Origin: DASPJR01 sp035628505 | GTDB taxonomy: Bacteria; Planctomycetota; SZUA-567; H5-PLA8 | Length of the DNA: 50,251 bases | NCBI GenBank assembly: GCA_035628505.1 | Contig: DASPJR010000089.1 | Coordinates: 1 to 50,251, forward strand | Direction of reading: 5' to 3' | Shown here: piece after piece, positions 28,783 to 37,468 of the stretch | Layout of the letters: every line of letters begins with the position of its first letter | Numbering within the stretch: the stretch's first letter is position 1 | Notes under the pieces: generated by a model | Told to the model about the DNA's origin: nothing | The model's database searches: none | What the model saw: the letters and a program-made list of their open reading frames with translations, nothing else | Program-made: the position numbers and the translations under genes

Positions 28783-29898
28783 ATGCCCTTACCCTCAAAA
28801 GATTCCATGGCTCTTCTCGAAAAAATGCTCGCGACGCCGTCACCTTCCGGGTTTGAGGCGCGTCTGCAGGCGGTGATCCGCGACCACTGCTCGCAGTATG
28901 CCGACGAAGTGCAGCGGGACGTCCATGGCAATCAGTGGTTCGTCGTGAACCCCAAAGGCAAAGTGCGCCTGATGCTCTCCGGCCACGTCGACGAGATCGG
29001 CCTGATGGTCCGCTATGTCGACGCCGAGGGCTTCCTCTGGGTCACGCGCATCGGCGGGCCCGATCCGCTGCAGCATTGGGGGCAGCGCGTGCATGTTCAC
29101 ACTAAGAACGGTCCGGTTCTGGGCGTGATCGGCCGCAAGCCGATTCACAACACGCCGCCCGAGGAACGTACCAAGGGCGCGAAACTCGAAGACCTTTACG
29201 TGGATATCGGCGCAAAGGACAAAGAAGAGGCGCTCAAACGCGTGCGGCTCGGCGACCCGATCACGATGGCCGTCGGTTTCGAACGCATGCCCAACGACCT
29301 GGCGATTGCGCGCGCGATGGATGACCGTATCGGCGCCTTTGTGGTGCTCGAAGCGATGCGCAAGTTCTCGCTCTACACGCGCAAGAAAAAAGGCGCCGGA
29401 CTCGACTGCGCGCTCTACGCGGTCTGTTCGGTGCAGGAAGAAGTCGGCCTGCGCGGCGCGCAGACCTCGGCGTATGCGATTGATCCGCACGTCGGCATAG
29501 CCGTCGATGTCGGCTTCGCGACCGATTATCCGTCTGAGAACAAGAAAATCCTGGGCGAGTTCAAGCTGGGTGAAGGCCCGATTCTGCACCGCGGCGCCAA
29601 CATCAATCCGCCGCTGGCCGAGATGATGGAAGGCCTGGCCGATAAGCACAACATTCCCTATCAGATCTCAGGCGATGGCGGAATCATGGGCACCGACGCG
29701 GGCGCGATCCAGGTGAACAAGCGCGGCGTGGCGGCGGCGCTGGTCTCGATTCCCAACCGCTACATGCATTCTCCGGTTGAAATGATCAGCCTGAAGGATG
29801 TCGAGAATTCATCCGAGCTGCTCGCGCAGGTCGCGATTCACCTCAAGGCCGAGCAGTCCTTCATTCCCGAGGCGAAGATGCTGAAGGATGAGGAGTAA
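28783..29898 (+). CDS. M42-family metallo-aminopeptidase
   Basis: A 371-residue zinc or cobalt aminopeptidase of the M42 family (PepA/YsdC/FrvX-like tetrahedral enzymes) that trims N-terminal residues of peptides. Metal ligands and catalytic residues are all in place: H68 and D70 (SGHVDEIG), D180/D181 (MDDRIG), E219/E220 (QEEVG), D242 (VDVG) and H329 (MHSPVE). The start is ATG 28783, with AGGAG upstream; a longer frame upstream has no family resemblance. It stands alone between a membrane protein and a repeat. Confidence 0.92.
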   Translation: MPLPSKDSMALLEKMLATPSPSGFEARLQAVIRDHCSQYADEVQRDVHGNQWFVVNPKGKVRLMLSGHVDEIGLMVRYVDAEGFLWVTRIGGPDPLQHWGQRVHVHTKNGPVLGVIGRKPIHNTPPEERTKGAKLEDLYVDIGAKDKEEALKRVRLGDPITMAVGFERMPNDLAIARAMDDRIGAFVVLEAMRKFSLYTRKKKGAGLDCALYAVCSVQEEVGLRGAQTSAYAIDPHVGIAVDVGFATDYPSENKKILGEFKLGEGPILHRGANINPPLAEMMEGLADKHNIPYQISGDGGIMGTDAGAIQVNKRGVAAALVSIPNRYMHSPVEMISLKDVENSSELLAQVAIHLKAEQSFIPEAKMLKDEE

Positions 29899-29907
29899 GC
29901 TCTTTTT

Positions 29908-29957
29908 TGAACCCGCCAAGGCGCCAAGACGGTATCTAACTTGGCGAGCTTAGTCGC
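29908..29957. repeat. Short CGCCAAGGCGCC-type repeat
   Basis: CGCCAAGGCGCCAAGACGG is followed by CTTGGCGAGCTTAGTCGC, a weak inverted pair of the kind seen between genes of many environmental bacteria. Only one copy is present here. Confidence 0.5.
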
Positions 29958-29989
29958 ACTCCGTGGTTTTATGATACTGGTGAACAGTA

Positions 29990-30541
29990 ATGCATTTGAA
30001 TGAAGAACATGAGGATGAAGATGATGATGTAGAGGAAGATTCGCGACTTGATGCGAGTTTAGTTGAGCAACCAAAGTCGCTTGCGCAGCGCACTTTTGAC
30101 GACTTCGGCGAACTCGTAGTTGCCGTGATTTACTTTGGGAATATTGTCGTAATCTTTGTTACTGCGAACGCTATCTTTGGACCAACCAATTTATTGCTTG
30201 AGTTCTCTGGTACGATTTGCATTGCGTTAGCGGTCACCTCAATTCGATCATATGTCCGTTTGCAAAATTATTTTTGGACGCCAGATCCTCGTGACCCCCC
30301 ATGGTACGTATCCCGCTTTGTGCTTGTCTCCTTGCTTCTCTGCGTTGTTGTAGTTTTCCTGTTGGAGCTTTTCAATTATCAACAGAAACTTGCAGCGGCC
30401 GAGTATCAGCGGCAGCAGCAAGTCCAAAAGGCCAAAATGCAAACGGTGCAACAAAGCCCAAAATACCAAAAAGGTTTGGAGATGTTAGAAGAGTTGGAGA
30501 GGCGGAAGCAGGAAAAGCGGCAGAAGCAACAGGCGCAATAA
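29990..30541 (+). CDS. Three-helix membrane protein with acidic head and coiled-coil tail
   Basis: A 183-residue protein with no known family. The first 18 residues are strongly acidic (EEHEDEDDDVEED). Three membrane helices follow near residues 43-63, 69-88 and 107-127. Then comes a long basic/Gln-rich helix (about 130-183, QRQQQVQKAKMQ, EELERRKQEKRQKQQ), likely a coiled coil. AT-rich codons contrast with the flanking genes and suggest transfer. The start context at 29990 is weak (no clear ribosome site). It may be a structural or envelope protein. Confidence 0.5.
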   Translation: MHLNEEHEDEDDDVEEDSRLDASLVEQPKSLAQRTFDDFGELVVAVIYFGNIVVIFVTANAIFGPTNLLLEFSGTICIALAVTSIRSYVRLQNYFWTPDPRDPPWYVSRFVLVSLLLCVVVVFLLELFNYQQKLAAAEYQRQQQVQKAKMQTVQQSPKYQKGLEMLEELERRKQEKRQKQQAQ

Positions 30542-30610
30542 TGGGCGAAGTCCAACGTAGCCCTAAGGTCGCGCCCCTCTTATTAAACTATTCCTTAACA
30601 ATGTCGGGAT

Positions 30611-30647
30611 CGGACAATTCTCATTAAAGAAAACGTCCGTTTTTTTA
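30611..30647 (+). terminator. Candidate terminator after the membrane protein
   Basis: CGGAC (30611-30615) pairs with GTCCG (30635-30639) before seven T residues. The stem is only five bases and the loop is long, so this is weak. Confidence 0.4.
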
Positions 30648-30738
30648 ACAAGCAGTTTGCGCACGGGCCAAGCGTTAAACACTCGCCGCAAATCGAAAAC
30701 CGGTGTATTTAAGCTCATCCTAGAGCTTGAGGTACAAA

Positions 30739-31233
30739 ATGAAAAACGTTCTGCTTCTCCTTTCGCTCCTCGTGATTGGTTCCGCTTTCGCCGGCGAAAG
30801 CCCAGCTGACACGGCCAAGAAATTTCATGACCTGCTCAAGGCCAACAAGGGCGATGCGATCAAAGCGGCGCTGATCAAACCGGGCGAAGGCAAGTTCCTG
30901 GAAGGTGACCTCAAAATTCTTTTCAAGTACGCCGACAAGGTGGAGAAGGGGAAGGAAGATTTCGTTGTTGTCGAGGCCGTCGAAGAAAAAGACTGCGCCG
31001 TCGTTATCATCAACCAGAACAAGCAGGATGGCAAAAAAGACACCGATCTCGATCCCATGTACATGCTCAAGCAGGACGGCGCGTGGAAAGTGCTGACCTC
31101 CTTCAGCACCTGGGACCGCGATTACTACAAGCTGCAGCCGGCGCAGACAGAGGCGTTTAAGAAGCTCGAGAAGGAGTTTCTGAAACGCAAGCACGAGCAG
31201 AAGAATGGAAGGATTCCGCCGAAGAAGAAGTAA
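30739..31233 (+). CDS. Secreted DUF4878-like small protein
   Basis: A 164-residue exported protein. The signal peptide is residues 1-19 (VLLLLSLLVIGSAFA). The mature part (ESPADTAKKFHDLLKANKGD, DGAWKVLTSFSTW) has the NTF2/cystatin-like form of DUF4878 and similar domains that bind a small ligand or lipid. The C-terminus is strongly basic (KRKHEQKNGRIPPKKK). The start is ATG 30739; a TTG four codons earlier is also possible. No partner gene suggests a function. Confidence 0.65.
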   Translation: MKNVLLLLSLLVIGSAFAGESPADTAKKFHDLLKANKGDAIKAALIKPGEGKFLEGDLKILFKYADKVEKGKEDFVVVEAVEEKDCAVVIINQNKQDGKKDTDLDPMYMLKQDGAWKVLTSFSTWDRDYYKLQPAQTEAFKKLEKEFLKRKHEQKNGRIPPKKK

Positions 31234-31244
31234 AACCTGCCGTA

Positions 31245-31465
31245 AGATTTTTAAAAATCTGAGTCGCAGAAGGCCCTGGTAAGTTGTCTGAGTATATAGA
31301 TGTAAGGCGCCCGCGCGAGGCCGCGCATGTGACCTAAGCGCGAAAACATTTCAGCGCATGCAAACCCTGCTGCAGCGAGATCTTCCAACGACGGTGAAGA
31401 TTTTTTGAAAATCCGAGTCGCCGAACGCCATCGCAAATCGTTTCAGTATAGGTAGAGAGAGCCCG
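31245..31465. repeat. Two diverged direct repeats of about 69 bases with AT palindrome heads
   Basis: Copy 1 (31245-31313) and copy 2 (31398-31465) start with AGATTTTT-AAAATC-GAGTCGC-GAA-GCC and end in TATA...GCCCG. The first begins with a perfect 16-base palindrome AGATTTTTAAAAATCT. They lie in the gap between two convergent genes (small secreted protein and uvrA), 153 bases apart, and have no open frame of quality. Confidence 0.65.
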
Positions 31466-31472
31466 TAGACGC

Positions 31473-31503
31473 AGAAAGCGGGCGGGACGCCCGCGCTCCA
31501 TAA
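31473..31503. repeat. CGGGACGCC hairpin, intergenic copy
   Basis: AAAGCGGGCGGGACGCCCGC then GCTCCATAA. The same element is fused into the 792-2009 gene (about 1158-1193). Confidence 0.7.
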
Positions 31504-31538
31504 ACGAACATCGCAAGCTGACACCTGCGCCACAAAGA

Positions 31539-34463
31539 TCAGGTCGCGGCGGGAACGGCGTGCGCGGCGAGCACTTTCTTTAGATATTGCCCCGTGTAGC
31601 TGCGCTTTTCGTTACAGATGTCCTCGGGCGTGCCGGCGGCCACGATGGTTCCACCGTTCGCGCCGCCCTCCGGGCCCAGATCGATAATCCAGTCCGCCTG
31701 CTTGATCACGTCCAGGTTGTGCTCGATCACCACGACGGAGTTGCCGAGTTCCACCAGGCGCTGCAGCACATCGAGAAGTTTGGCGATGTCATGGAAATGC
31801 AGACCCGTGGTGGGTTCGTCCAGAACGTAGAGCGTGTTGCCGGTTGATTTCTTAGCGAGCTCGAAGGCCAGCTTGATGCGCTGAGCTTCGCCGCCGCTGA
31901 GCGTCGTGCTGCTCTGGCCGAGGCGCACATAGCCGAGGCCGACATCGTGAAGCGTCTGCAGGCCTTCGCGGATCTTCGGGTGGTTCTTGAACATGTTCAG
32001 CGCGTTGTCGATCGACATCGCCAGCACGTCGGCGATGGACATGTCCTTGTACTTCACTTCGAGCGTCTCGCGGTTGAAGCGCCGGCCTTTGCACTGCTCG
32101 CATTGCACGTACACATCGGCGAGGAAATGCATTTCGATCAGCTTCTGCCCCTGGCCCTGGCACTCTTCGCAGCGCCCGCCTTTGACGTTGAAGCTGAAGC
32201 GCCCGAGATTGTAGCCGCGGATCTTCGCCTCAGGCAGCGATGCGAACAGCTTGCGGATCTCATCGAAGACGCCCGTGTATGTCGCCGGATTGCTGCGCGG
32301 CGTTCTCCCGATGGGGCTCTGGTCGATGTCGATGATCTTGTCGAGTTCGCCAGACGTAATCCAGACGCGGTCGCACGCGCCGCCTTTCACGCGCGCCTTA
32401 TTTAAGATGCGGTTGAGATTCTTGAACAGCACCTCGTTAACGAGCGACGATTTGCCGCTGCCTGAGACGCCGGTGACGCACACAAAACGCTTAAGCGGCA
32501 CGTCAATATCGATGCTCTTCAAGTTGTTCTCGCGAGCGCCTTTGATGCGGATGAACTTTTTGTCCTCGGGCGCACGCCTGAACTTCGGGAGCGGAATTTC
32601 GAGCTGCCGCGTCAGGTATTTTCCAGTCAGTGAGGTCTCGCAGCGGCCCAGATCAGTCGCGGTGCCCTCGCCGACGACTTCGCCGCCGCGCTCGCCCGCG
32701 CCGGGGCCCATGTCGATCAGGTAATCGGCGCGCGCCATCACGTCTTCGTCATGCTCAACGACCACGACCGTGTTGCCCAGGTCGCGCAGCTTGATGAGCG
32801 TATCGAGCAGGCGGTCATTGTCGCGCTGATGCAGGCCGATAGTGGGCTCGTCGAGCACATACGTGACACCGACGAGCTTCGAGCCGACTTGGCTGGCCAG
32901 ACGAATGCGCTGGGCTTCGCCGCCGCTGAGCGTGCCGCTGGTGCGGTCGAGCGTGAGATAGCCGAGGCCGACGTCATTCAAAAAGCTGAGCCGCTCTTTG
33001 ACTTCTTTGAGAACCGGCTCGGCGATGATGGCTTTTTCGCCGGAATAGGGCAGCTCGCGGAAGAACGCCTGCGCGTTCTCGATCGTCATGCCGACGATCT
33101 CCTGAATGTTCTTTCCGCCGACGCGCACGGCGAGAACTTCTGGCCGCAGGCGCGCGCCCTTGCAGTCGGGACAGCCCAGATCGCTCATCAGTTCATGAAT
33201 CCGCGCTTTGACGTTTTCGTTTTCAGTCGCGTGGAAACGTTCGGTAAGCGAGTTGGCCAGGCCCTTCCAGTTCACGTTCCACTGCTGCGATTGCTTCGGT
33301 GTCACACCGTACAGCAGGGCTTTGAACACGTCCTTGGAAATCGCATCGATGGCCGTGTTGGTCGATACGCCGGCGCAGCGGCAGAAGCGCCGGATCGCGC
33401 GGCCATACCAGATCGCGTACGAATGACCGAGGCGCCACAGCGTTTGAATAATGCCATCTTCGATGCTCAGCTTTTTGTCCGGCACCAGCAGGTCGACGTC
33501 GACCTCCATCTTTGTGCCGAGCCCAGCGCAGGTCGGACACGCGCCGTACGGGCTGTTGAACGAGAACACGCGCGGTGAGAGCTCTTCCAGGCCCGAGCCG
33601 TGAATCGGACAGGCGTACTTTTCGCTGAAGAGGTGATCGCGGCCCGCGGACTTTTCTCGCGGTGCGGCGTCGTCGCTGCCATTGTTCTTACCGCGCGTTT
33701 CTTTCGCAGCCGGCGCAGCTTCATCGGGGCAGTTGGCAATCACCAGGCCCTCGCCGACTTTCAACGCGAGCTCGACAGAATCAGTCAGGCGGGTGCGGAT
33801 GCCGTCTTTGACGACGACGCGATCGACGACCGCTTCAATGTCATGCTTGAACGTCTTGGGCAGCGCATCGATTTCACGCGCGTCGACGACTTTGCCATCC
33901 ACGCGCAGACGCGCGAAGCCTTCGCGCCTCGCGGAGGCGAAAATCTCTCGGTGCTCGCCTTTTTGTCCGCGAATGAGCGGCGCGAGAATGTTCAGGCGCG
34001 TGCCTTCGGGCATTTTCATGATCTGGTCGACGATCTTTTCCGCTGACTGGCTTTCAATCGGGCGACTGCAGACATGGCAGTGCGGCGTGCCGACTCGAGC
34101 GAAAAGCACGCGCAGGTAATCGTAGATCTCAGTCGTCGTGGCAACGGTTGAACGCGGATTGGATGAGCCCGTGCGCTGCTCGATGGCGATCGTGGGCGTG
34201 AGGCCATCGATGCTCTCGACATCCGGCTTTTCCATCATCTCCAGGAACTGGCGCGCGTAGGCCGAGAGTGATTCGACATAGCGGCGCTGGCCTTCGGCGT
34301 ATATCGTATCGAACGCGAGGCTTGATTTTCCCGAGCCGGAAAGGCCCGTGATCACCACCAGCTTGTCGCGGGGGATATCGACATCGATGTTCTTGAGATT
34401 GTGCTCGCGGGCGCCTCGAATACGGATCGCATTCTTCGGCTCGCGCTGTCCTCTTGCTTCCAC
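31539..34463 (-). CDS. uvrA: UvrABC excision repair ATPase, subunit A
   Basis: Damage-recognition ATPase of nucleotide excision repair; a dimer loads UvrB at lesions. The start is GTG 34463 (GAAAGG six bases upstream), giving 974 residues; an in-frame codon at 34532 would add 23 non-homologous residues. Two ABC ATPase modules are complete: Walker A GLSGSGKSS (40-48) and GVSGSGKSS, signatures LSGGEAQRIRLAS and LSGGEAQRIKLAF. The first zinc module reads CPIHG (C285, H288) instead of the usual CxxC, while its second half CPTC is normal; such Cys-to-His changes can still bind zinc. About 25 extra residues (KETRGKNNGSDDAAPREKSA) precede it. The C-terminal zinc hook CEECQGQGQK...CEQCKG is intact. 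Confidence 0.97.
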   Translation of the reverse strand: MEARGQREPKNAIRIRGAREHNLKNIDVDIPRDKLVVITGLSGSGKSSLAFDTIYAEGQRRYVESLSAYARQFLEMMEKPDVESIDGLTPTIAIEQRTGSSNPRSTVATTTEIYDYLRVLFARVGTPHCHVCSRPIESQSAEKIVDQIMKMPEGTRLNILAPLIRGQKGEHREIFASARREGFARLRVDGKVVDAREIDALPKTFKHDIEAVVDRVVVKDGIRTRLTDSVELALKVGEGLVIANCPDEAAPAAKETRGKNNGSDDAAPREKSAGRDHLFSEKYACPIHGSGLEELSPRVFSFNSPYGACPTCAGLGTKMEVDVDLLVPDKKLSIEDGIIQTLWRLGHSYAIWYGRAIRRFCRCAGVSTNTAIDAISKDVFKALLYGVTPKQSQQWNVNWKGLANSLTERFHATENENVKARIHELMSDLGCPDCKGARLRPEVLAVRVGGKNIQEIVGMTIENAQAFFRELPYSGEKAIIAEPVLKEVKERLSFLNDVGLGYLTLDRTSGTLSGGEAQRIRLASQVGSKLVGVTYVLDEPTIGLHQRDNDRLLDTLIKLRDLGNTVVVVEHDEDVMARADYLIDMGPGAGERGGEVVGEGTATDLGRCETSLTGKYLTRQLEIPLPKFRRAPEDKKFIRIKGARENNLKSIDIDVPLKRFVCVTGVSGSGKSSLVNEVLFKNLNRILNKARVKGGACDRVWITSGELDKIIDIDQSPIGRTPRSNPATYTGVFDEIRKLFASLPEAKIRGYNLGRFSFNVKGGRCEECQGQGQKLIEMHFLADVYVQCEQCKGRRFNRETLEVKYKDMSIADVLAMSIDNALNMFKNHPKIREGLQTLHDVGLGYVRLGQSSTTLSGGEAQRIKLAFELAKKSTGNTLYVLDEPTTGLHFHDIAKLLDVLQRLVELGNSVVVIEHNLDVIKQADWIIDLGPEGGANGGTIVAAGTPEDICNEKRSYTGQYLKKVLAAHAVPAAT

Positions 34464-34669
34464 GAATGACCTTTCTAGCGCAAATCTTTGACGGGCCTGG
34501 CAGAGTCGAACCCGAGCTTTCGCAGCAGGCACACTCCGGAAAATAGAGTGTGCTGAAGCGATGAATTATAAGCAGCTCAATGTTGGGAACAAAGCACGCT
34601 TTGATAAAACACGCTAATACGTTTAGAATCCGTGCAGTCAGAATCGCATTCTCAAAGCAAGGAGGCACG

Positions 34670-35401
34670 ATGAAACCGGTATATATGTCGATTCCCCTGA
34701 TGGCACTGACGTTCCTGGCGCTGAGCGGCTGCGGCGGCGAGGTGAAGGTTGGCGAAAACAAGCCCAAGCCGGCTGAAGTGACCACGGCCGAGACCGCAAA
34801 GAAAGAAGTGCCTGCCGAAAAGAAGGAAGTGCCTGCTGAAAAGAAGGAAGTGCCTGCCGAAAAGAAGGCTGAAGCGCCGCCTGCCGAAACAAAGGGCGAA
34901 GCGCCCGCTCCGACCACGGCGAAGCCTGCCGCTGGCGGCACGAAGCAGACAAACCTTGGCGATAGCGGCGCGTCGATCAGCTTCCCAGCGACGTGGAAGG
35001 AAGTTCCGCCTTCCAACCGCATGCGACTCGCTGAATTCGTAATTCCCAAGAACCCCAACGATCCCGAAGACGCCGAGCTCTCCATCTTTAAGATGGGTGG
35101 CGGCGGCGGCGCGGATGCGAACATCGCCCGGTGGGTCAATCAGTTCGGCGGCCAGGAAGCGCTGAAGTCTAAGCGCACAATCAAGACGGCCTCCGGAGTC
35201 GAAGCCATCGTGGCCGATCTCGAAGGCGAGTATACCGCGATGACCATGCAGGGCACCAGCGCGCCAAAGAAAGGCTACCGCATGCTCGGAGCTGTCATCA
35301 TGAGCGACAAAGGCGAGTTTTACGTGAAGTTCACCGGCCCGCAGGCAACGATTGCTCAGAACAAAGAAGGCTTCGAGAAGATGATCGAATCGTTCAAGTA
35401 A
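34670..35401 (+). CDS. Lipoprotein with KKEVPAE repeats
   Basis: A 243-residue lipoprotein: residues 1-18 form the signal and LSGCGG is the lipobox (cysteine near 18-19). A low-complexity linker (about 25-90) contains three exact or near-exact KKEVPAE heptads. The C-terminal domain (about 95-243) is globular: ISFPATWKEVPPSNRMRLAE, ELSIFKMGGGGGAD, EGFEKMIESFK, like domains that bind lipid or peptide beside the outer membrane. The start is ATG 34670 with AAGGAGG before it; a longer frame has no signal peptide. It is transcribed away from uvrA. Confidence 0.75.
   Translation: MKPVYMSIPLMALTFLALSGCGGEVKVGENKPKPAEVTTAETAKKEVPAEKKEVPAEKKEVPAEKKAEAPPAETKGEAPAPTTAKPAAGGTKQTNLGDSGASISFPATWKEVPPSNRMRLAEFVIPKNPNDPEDAELSIFKMGGGGGADANIARWVNQFGGQEALKSKRTIKTASGVEAIVADLEGEYTAMTMQGTSAPKKGYRMLGAVIMSDKGEFYVKFTGPQATIAQNKEGFEKMIESFK
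34799..34861. repeat. Three 21-bp tandem repeats inside the lipoprotein gene
   Basis: Units at 34799, 34820 and 34841 read AAGAAGGAAGTGCCTGCNGAA with one or two differences, each coding KKEVPAE. Such in-frame minisatellites change copy number by slippage. Confidence 0.9.
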
Positions 35402-35405
35402 TCCT

Positions 35406-35458
35406 GTGGCGCAAGCTCCAGCTTGCGTAAGCCGTGGCAAGCTGAAGCTTGCGCCACC
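35406..35458. repeat. CAAGCTGAAGCTTG hairpin repeat, two units
   Basis: Two units: TGGCGCAAGCTCCAGCTTGCG at about 35406-35427 and GTGGCAAGCTGAAGCTTGCG at about 35434-35453. It lies between the stop codons of converging genes and could halt transcripts from both sides. Copies recur at 49524-49664. Confidence 0.8.
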
Positions 35459-35460
35459 AT

Positions 35461-36276
35461 TCAATACAGCACTTTCTCCAGACACAACCCGTGCGCTGGA
35501 GCCGTCGGCCCGGCCTTCCGCCGGTCGCGCGCGGCGAGCGCCTCGGCGACCCATTCCGGCGGACGAAAGCCGCGGCCGACATCGACGAGCGTCCCGGCGA
35601 TCGTGCGGACCATCTGGTAGAGAAACCCGGTTCCTTCGATCAGCATCACCACGCGTCCAGGCGCGTCGGGATCCTCATGAAACTCGATGCGGCGAATCTC
35701 GCGCACGGTCTCAAGAGCGCATTTGCCTTCCTCGGCGCGCTTCTCCTGTGTTTCCGCGAGCTTCGTTGCGAACGATGTAAAATCGTGCACGCCGATCAGT
35801 GCTTTGGCGCCCTCACGCATGAGCGCGACATTCAATGGAAAGCGCACATGCCAGTGCGTGCGGCGGAGCAGGGCGGGGCGTTCGCGCCGGCAGAACATTG
35901 AATACGAGTAGATCTTTCCTGCAGCGTCGCGCTGAGCGTGGAAATCAAGATGGACTTCTTCAGCGCTGATGGCCGCGACGTCCTTGTCCAGATTTCCATT
36001 CAGCGCCATGCACAGCTCGGCGGTTGGAACTGTCACTTCGTCCGGCAGCAGAAAACTGGCGACTTGTCCAGTTGCATGCACGCCAGCATCGGTACGGCTG
36101 CAGCCGGAAATGCGGATGGGCTGCCCGGCGATCCGGCCGAGCGCGCGTTCCACAGCGCCCTGGACGGTGCGCGCCGAAGCGCTGGACGCGTCGCCGGCGC
36201 GCTCGCCGCTCTGCACCTGCCAGCCTTTGAAGTCGGTGCCGTCGTACTCGAGAATCAGCTTGATGCGCCGCGGCAT
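35461..36276 (-). CDS. truA: tRNA pseudouridine(38-40) synthase
   Basis: Converts uridines 38-40 of tRNA anticodon stems to pseudouridine. The 271 residues match the family; GCSRTDAGVHA carries the catalytic aspartate D63. The N-terminal EYDGTDFKGWQVQ and the C-terminal FLYQMVRTIAGTLVDVGRG are both canonical. About 10 residues (ERAGDASSASA) are inserted after the first strand. The start is ATG 36276. It converges with the lipoprotein gene over a hairpin repeat. Confidence 0.96.
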   Translation of the reverse strand: MPRRIKLILEYDGTDFKGWQVQSGERAGDASSASARTVQGAVERALGRIAGQPIRISGCSRTDAGVHATGQVASFLLPDEVTVPTAELCMALNGNLDKDVAAISAEEVHLDFHAQRDAAGKIYSYSMFCRRERPALLRRTHWHVRFPLNVALMREGAKALIGVHDFTSFATKLAETQEKRAEEGKCALETVREIRRIEFHEDPDAPGRVVMLIEGTGFLYQMVRTIAGTLVDVGRGFRPPEWVAEALAARDRRKAGPTAPAHGLCLEKVLY

Positions 36277-36383
36277 GCAAATTCCTGTTTCGTTCGTGCG
36301 TCCCGGACGGGTCAGTAGCAGTTGAGCCCGGGACTGCGTGCGCTAAACTAATGCTTTTGCAATCAGAGGAAAACCTGCATTTC

Positions 36384-37082
36384 ATGAAACAGCCTCGAAA
36401 GATCCGCGCCTTCCTGTTCGACATGGACGGACTGCTGCTCGACACCGAAGACATCCACATCCGCGCGTATATGGAACTGACGCGGCAGCTTGGCGTGCCG
36501 CAGAGCTTCGAATCGCTCAAGCGCTTTATCGGCCACTCGCACCAGGTCACGGTAAAGTTCCTGATCGACGAGCTCGGCGTGAAGCACACGTTCGAAGAGC
36601 TTGTCCTGCGCGAACAGGATCTTTACTTCGAAATCCTGCACAGCGAAAAGCCGGCGCCGCTGCCGGGGGTGCGCGAGATGTTTGATGCCTGTGAGCGGCT
36701 GCAGGTCAAGCGGGCGCTGGTCTCGAGCAGCGTTGAGCACCAGGTTTCACCGACGATGCAGATCGTGCTCGACCACATTTCGCGCCAAGGTGTGTGGAAG
36801 CAGCACTTCAACGCGATCTGCACGGGCGACCGGGTCAAGCGTTTGAAGCCCGCGCCCGATCCGTACCTGCTGGCGGCAAAAGAGCTGGAGCTTGATCCGG
36901 GCGAGTGCGTGGCGTTCGAAGATTCGCCTGCAGGTATCGCGGCCGCTCACGCCGCAGGCTGCCGAGTGGTGGCGATTCCCAACATGTACCTGCGGCGCGA
37001 TGAAGTCGTGCAAGGCCGCACGCCACACGTCTTCGCCTCACTGCTGGAAGCGCACGCGAATCTCGCGACGTTTGTGAACTGA
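36384..37082 (+). CDS. HAD-superfamily hydrolase (beta-phosphoglucomutase-like phosphatase)
   Basis: A 232-residue HAD phosphatase with all four motifs: DMDGLLLDTE (nucleophile D13, acid D15), SSS near residue 114, KPAPDPYL near 157, and EDSPAGIAAA near 181. The C1 cap is helical, as in PgmB/Gph-type enzymes. Likely role: dephosphorylation of a sugar or nucleotide phosphate, substrate unknown. The start is ATG 36384, although ATG 36351 adds 11 residues and cannot be excluded. Confidence 0.85.
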   Translation: MKQPRKIRAFLFDMDGLLLDTEDIHIRAYMELTRQLGVPQSFESLKRFIGHSHQVTVKFLIDELGVKHTFEELVLREQDLYFEILHSEKPAPLPGVREMFDACERLQVKRALVSSSVEHQVSPTMQIVLDHISRQGVWKQHFNAICTGDRVKRLKPAPDPYLLAAKELELDPGECVAFEDSPAGIAAAHAAGCRVVAIPNMYLRRDEVVQGRTPHVFASLLEAHANLATFVN

Positions 37083-37222
37083 TCGTGAATCGCACTTACG
37101 CGACCGCAGCGTGGCGGAGCGGACGTGGCTTGCACTTGTAAATTGGGAGCGCGTACGGCAGAATCTTTCTTCCCGCAAAAGTGGTGCAAGGGTTTGCGGA
37201 CGATCTTTCCAGTCTCATACGT

Positions 37223-37305
37223 GGGCAGGTGGCCGAGCGGTCAATGGCAACAGACTGTAAATCTGTCGACGAAAGTCTACGGGGGTTCAAATCCCTCCCT
37301 GCCCA
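37223..37305 (+). tRNA. tRNA-Tyr (anticodon GTA)
   Basis: An 83-nucleotide class II tRNA. Acceptor stem GGGCAGG/CCTGCCC pairs fully and A is the discriminator base. The anticodon loop CTGTAAA sits on stem ACAGA/TCTGT, giving anticodon GTA at 37257-37259. It has the long variable arm typical of bacterial tRNA-Tyr, and the T-arm reads GGGGG-TTCAAAT-CCCTC (one G-U pair). CCA is not encoded. The 37083-37222 gap upstream has no clear gene. Confidence 0.95.
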
Positions 37306-37468
37306 CTCTTTAACAAAATCGAAAAAGTCCAAACTCTCGTCAAAGAAACGTGCAATCTTCCTATGAAACAGGGGAGATTGTCGCTTCGTTTAGACGAACG
37401 AGCGAACAGCTCTGGCCGAATAGCATCGTCTTAAGAACGGCTTCCTCCTCTGCGAACCAGTAATACTT

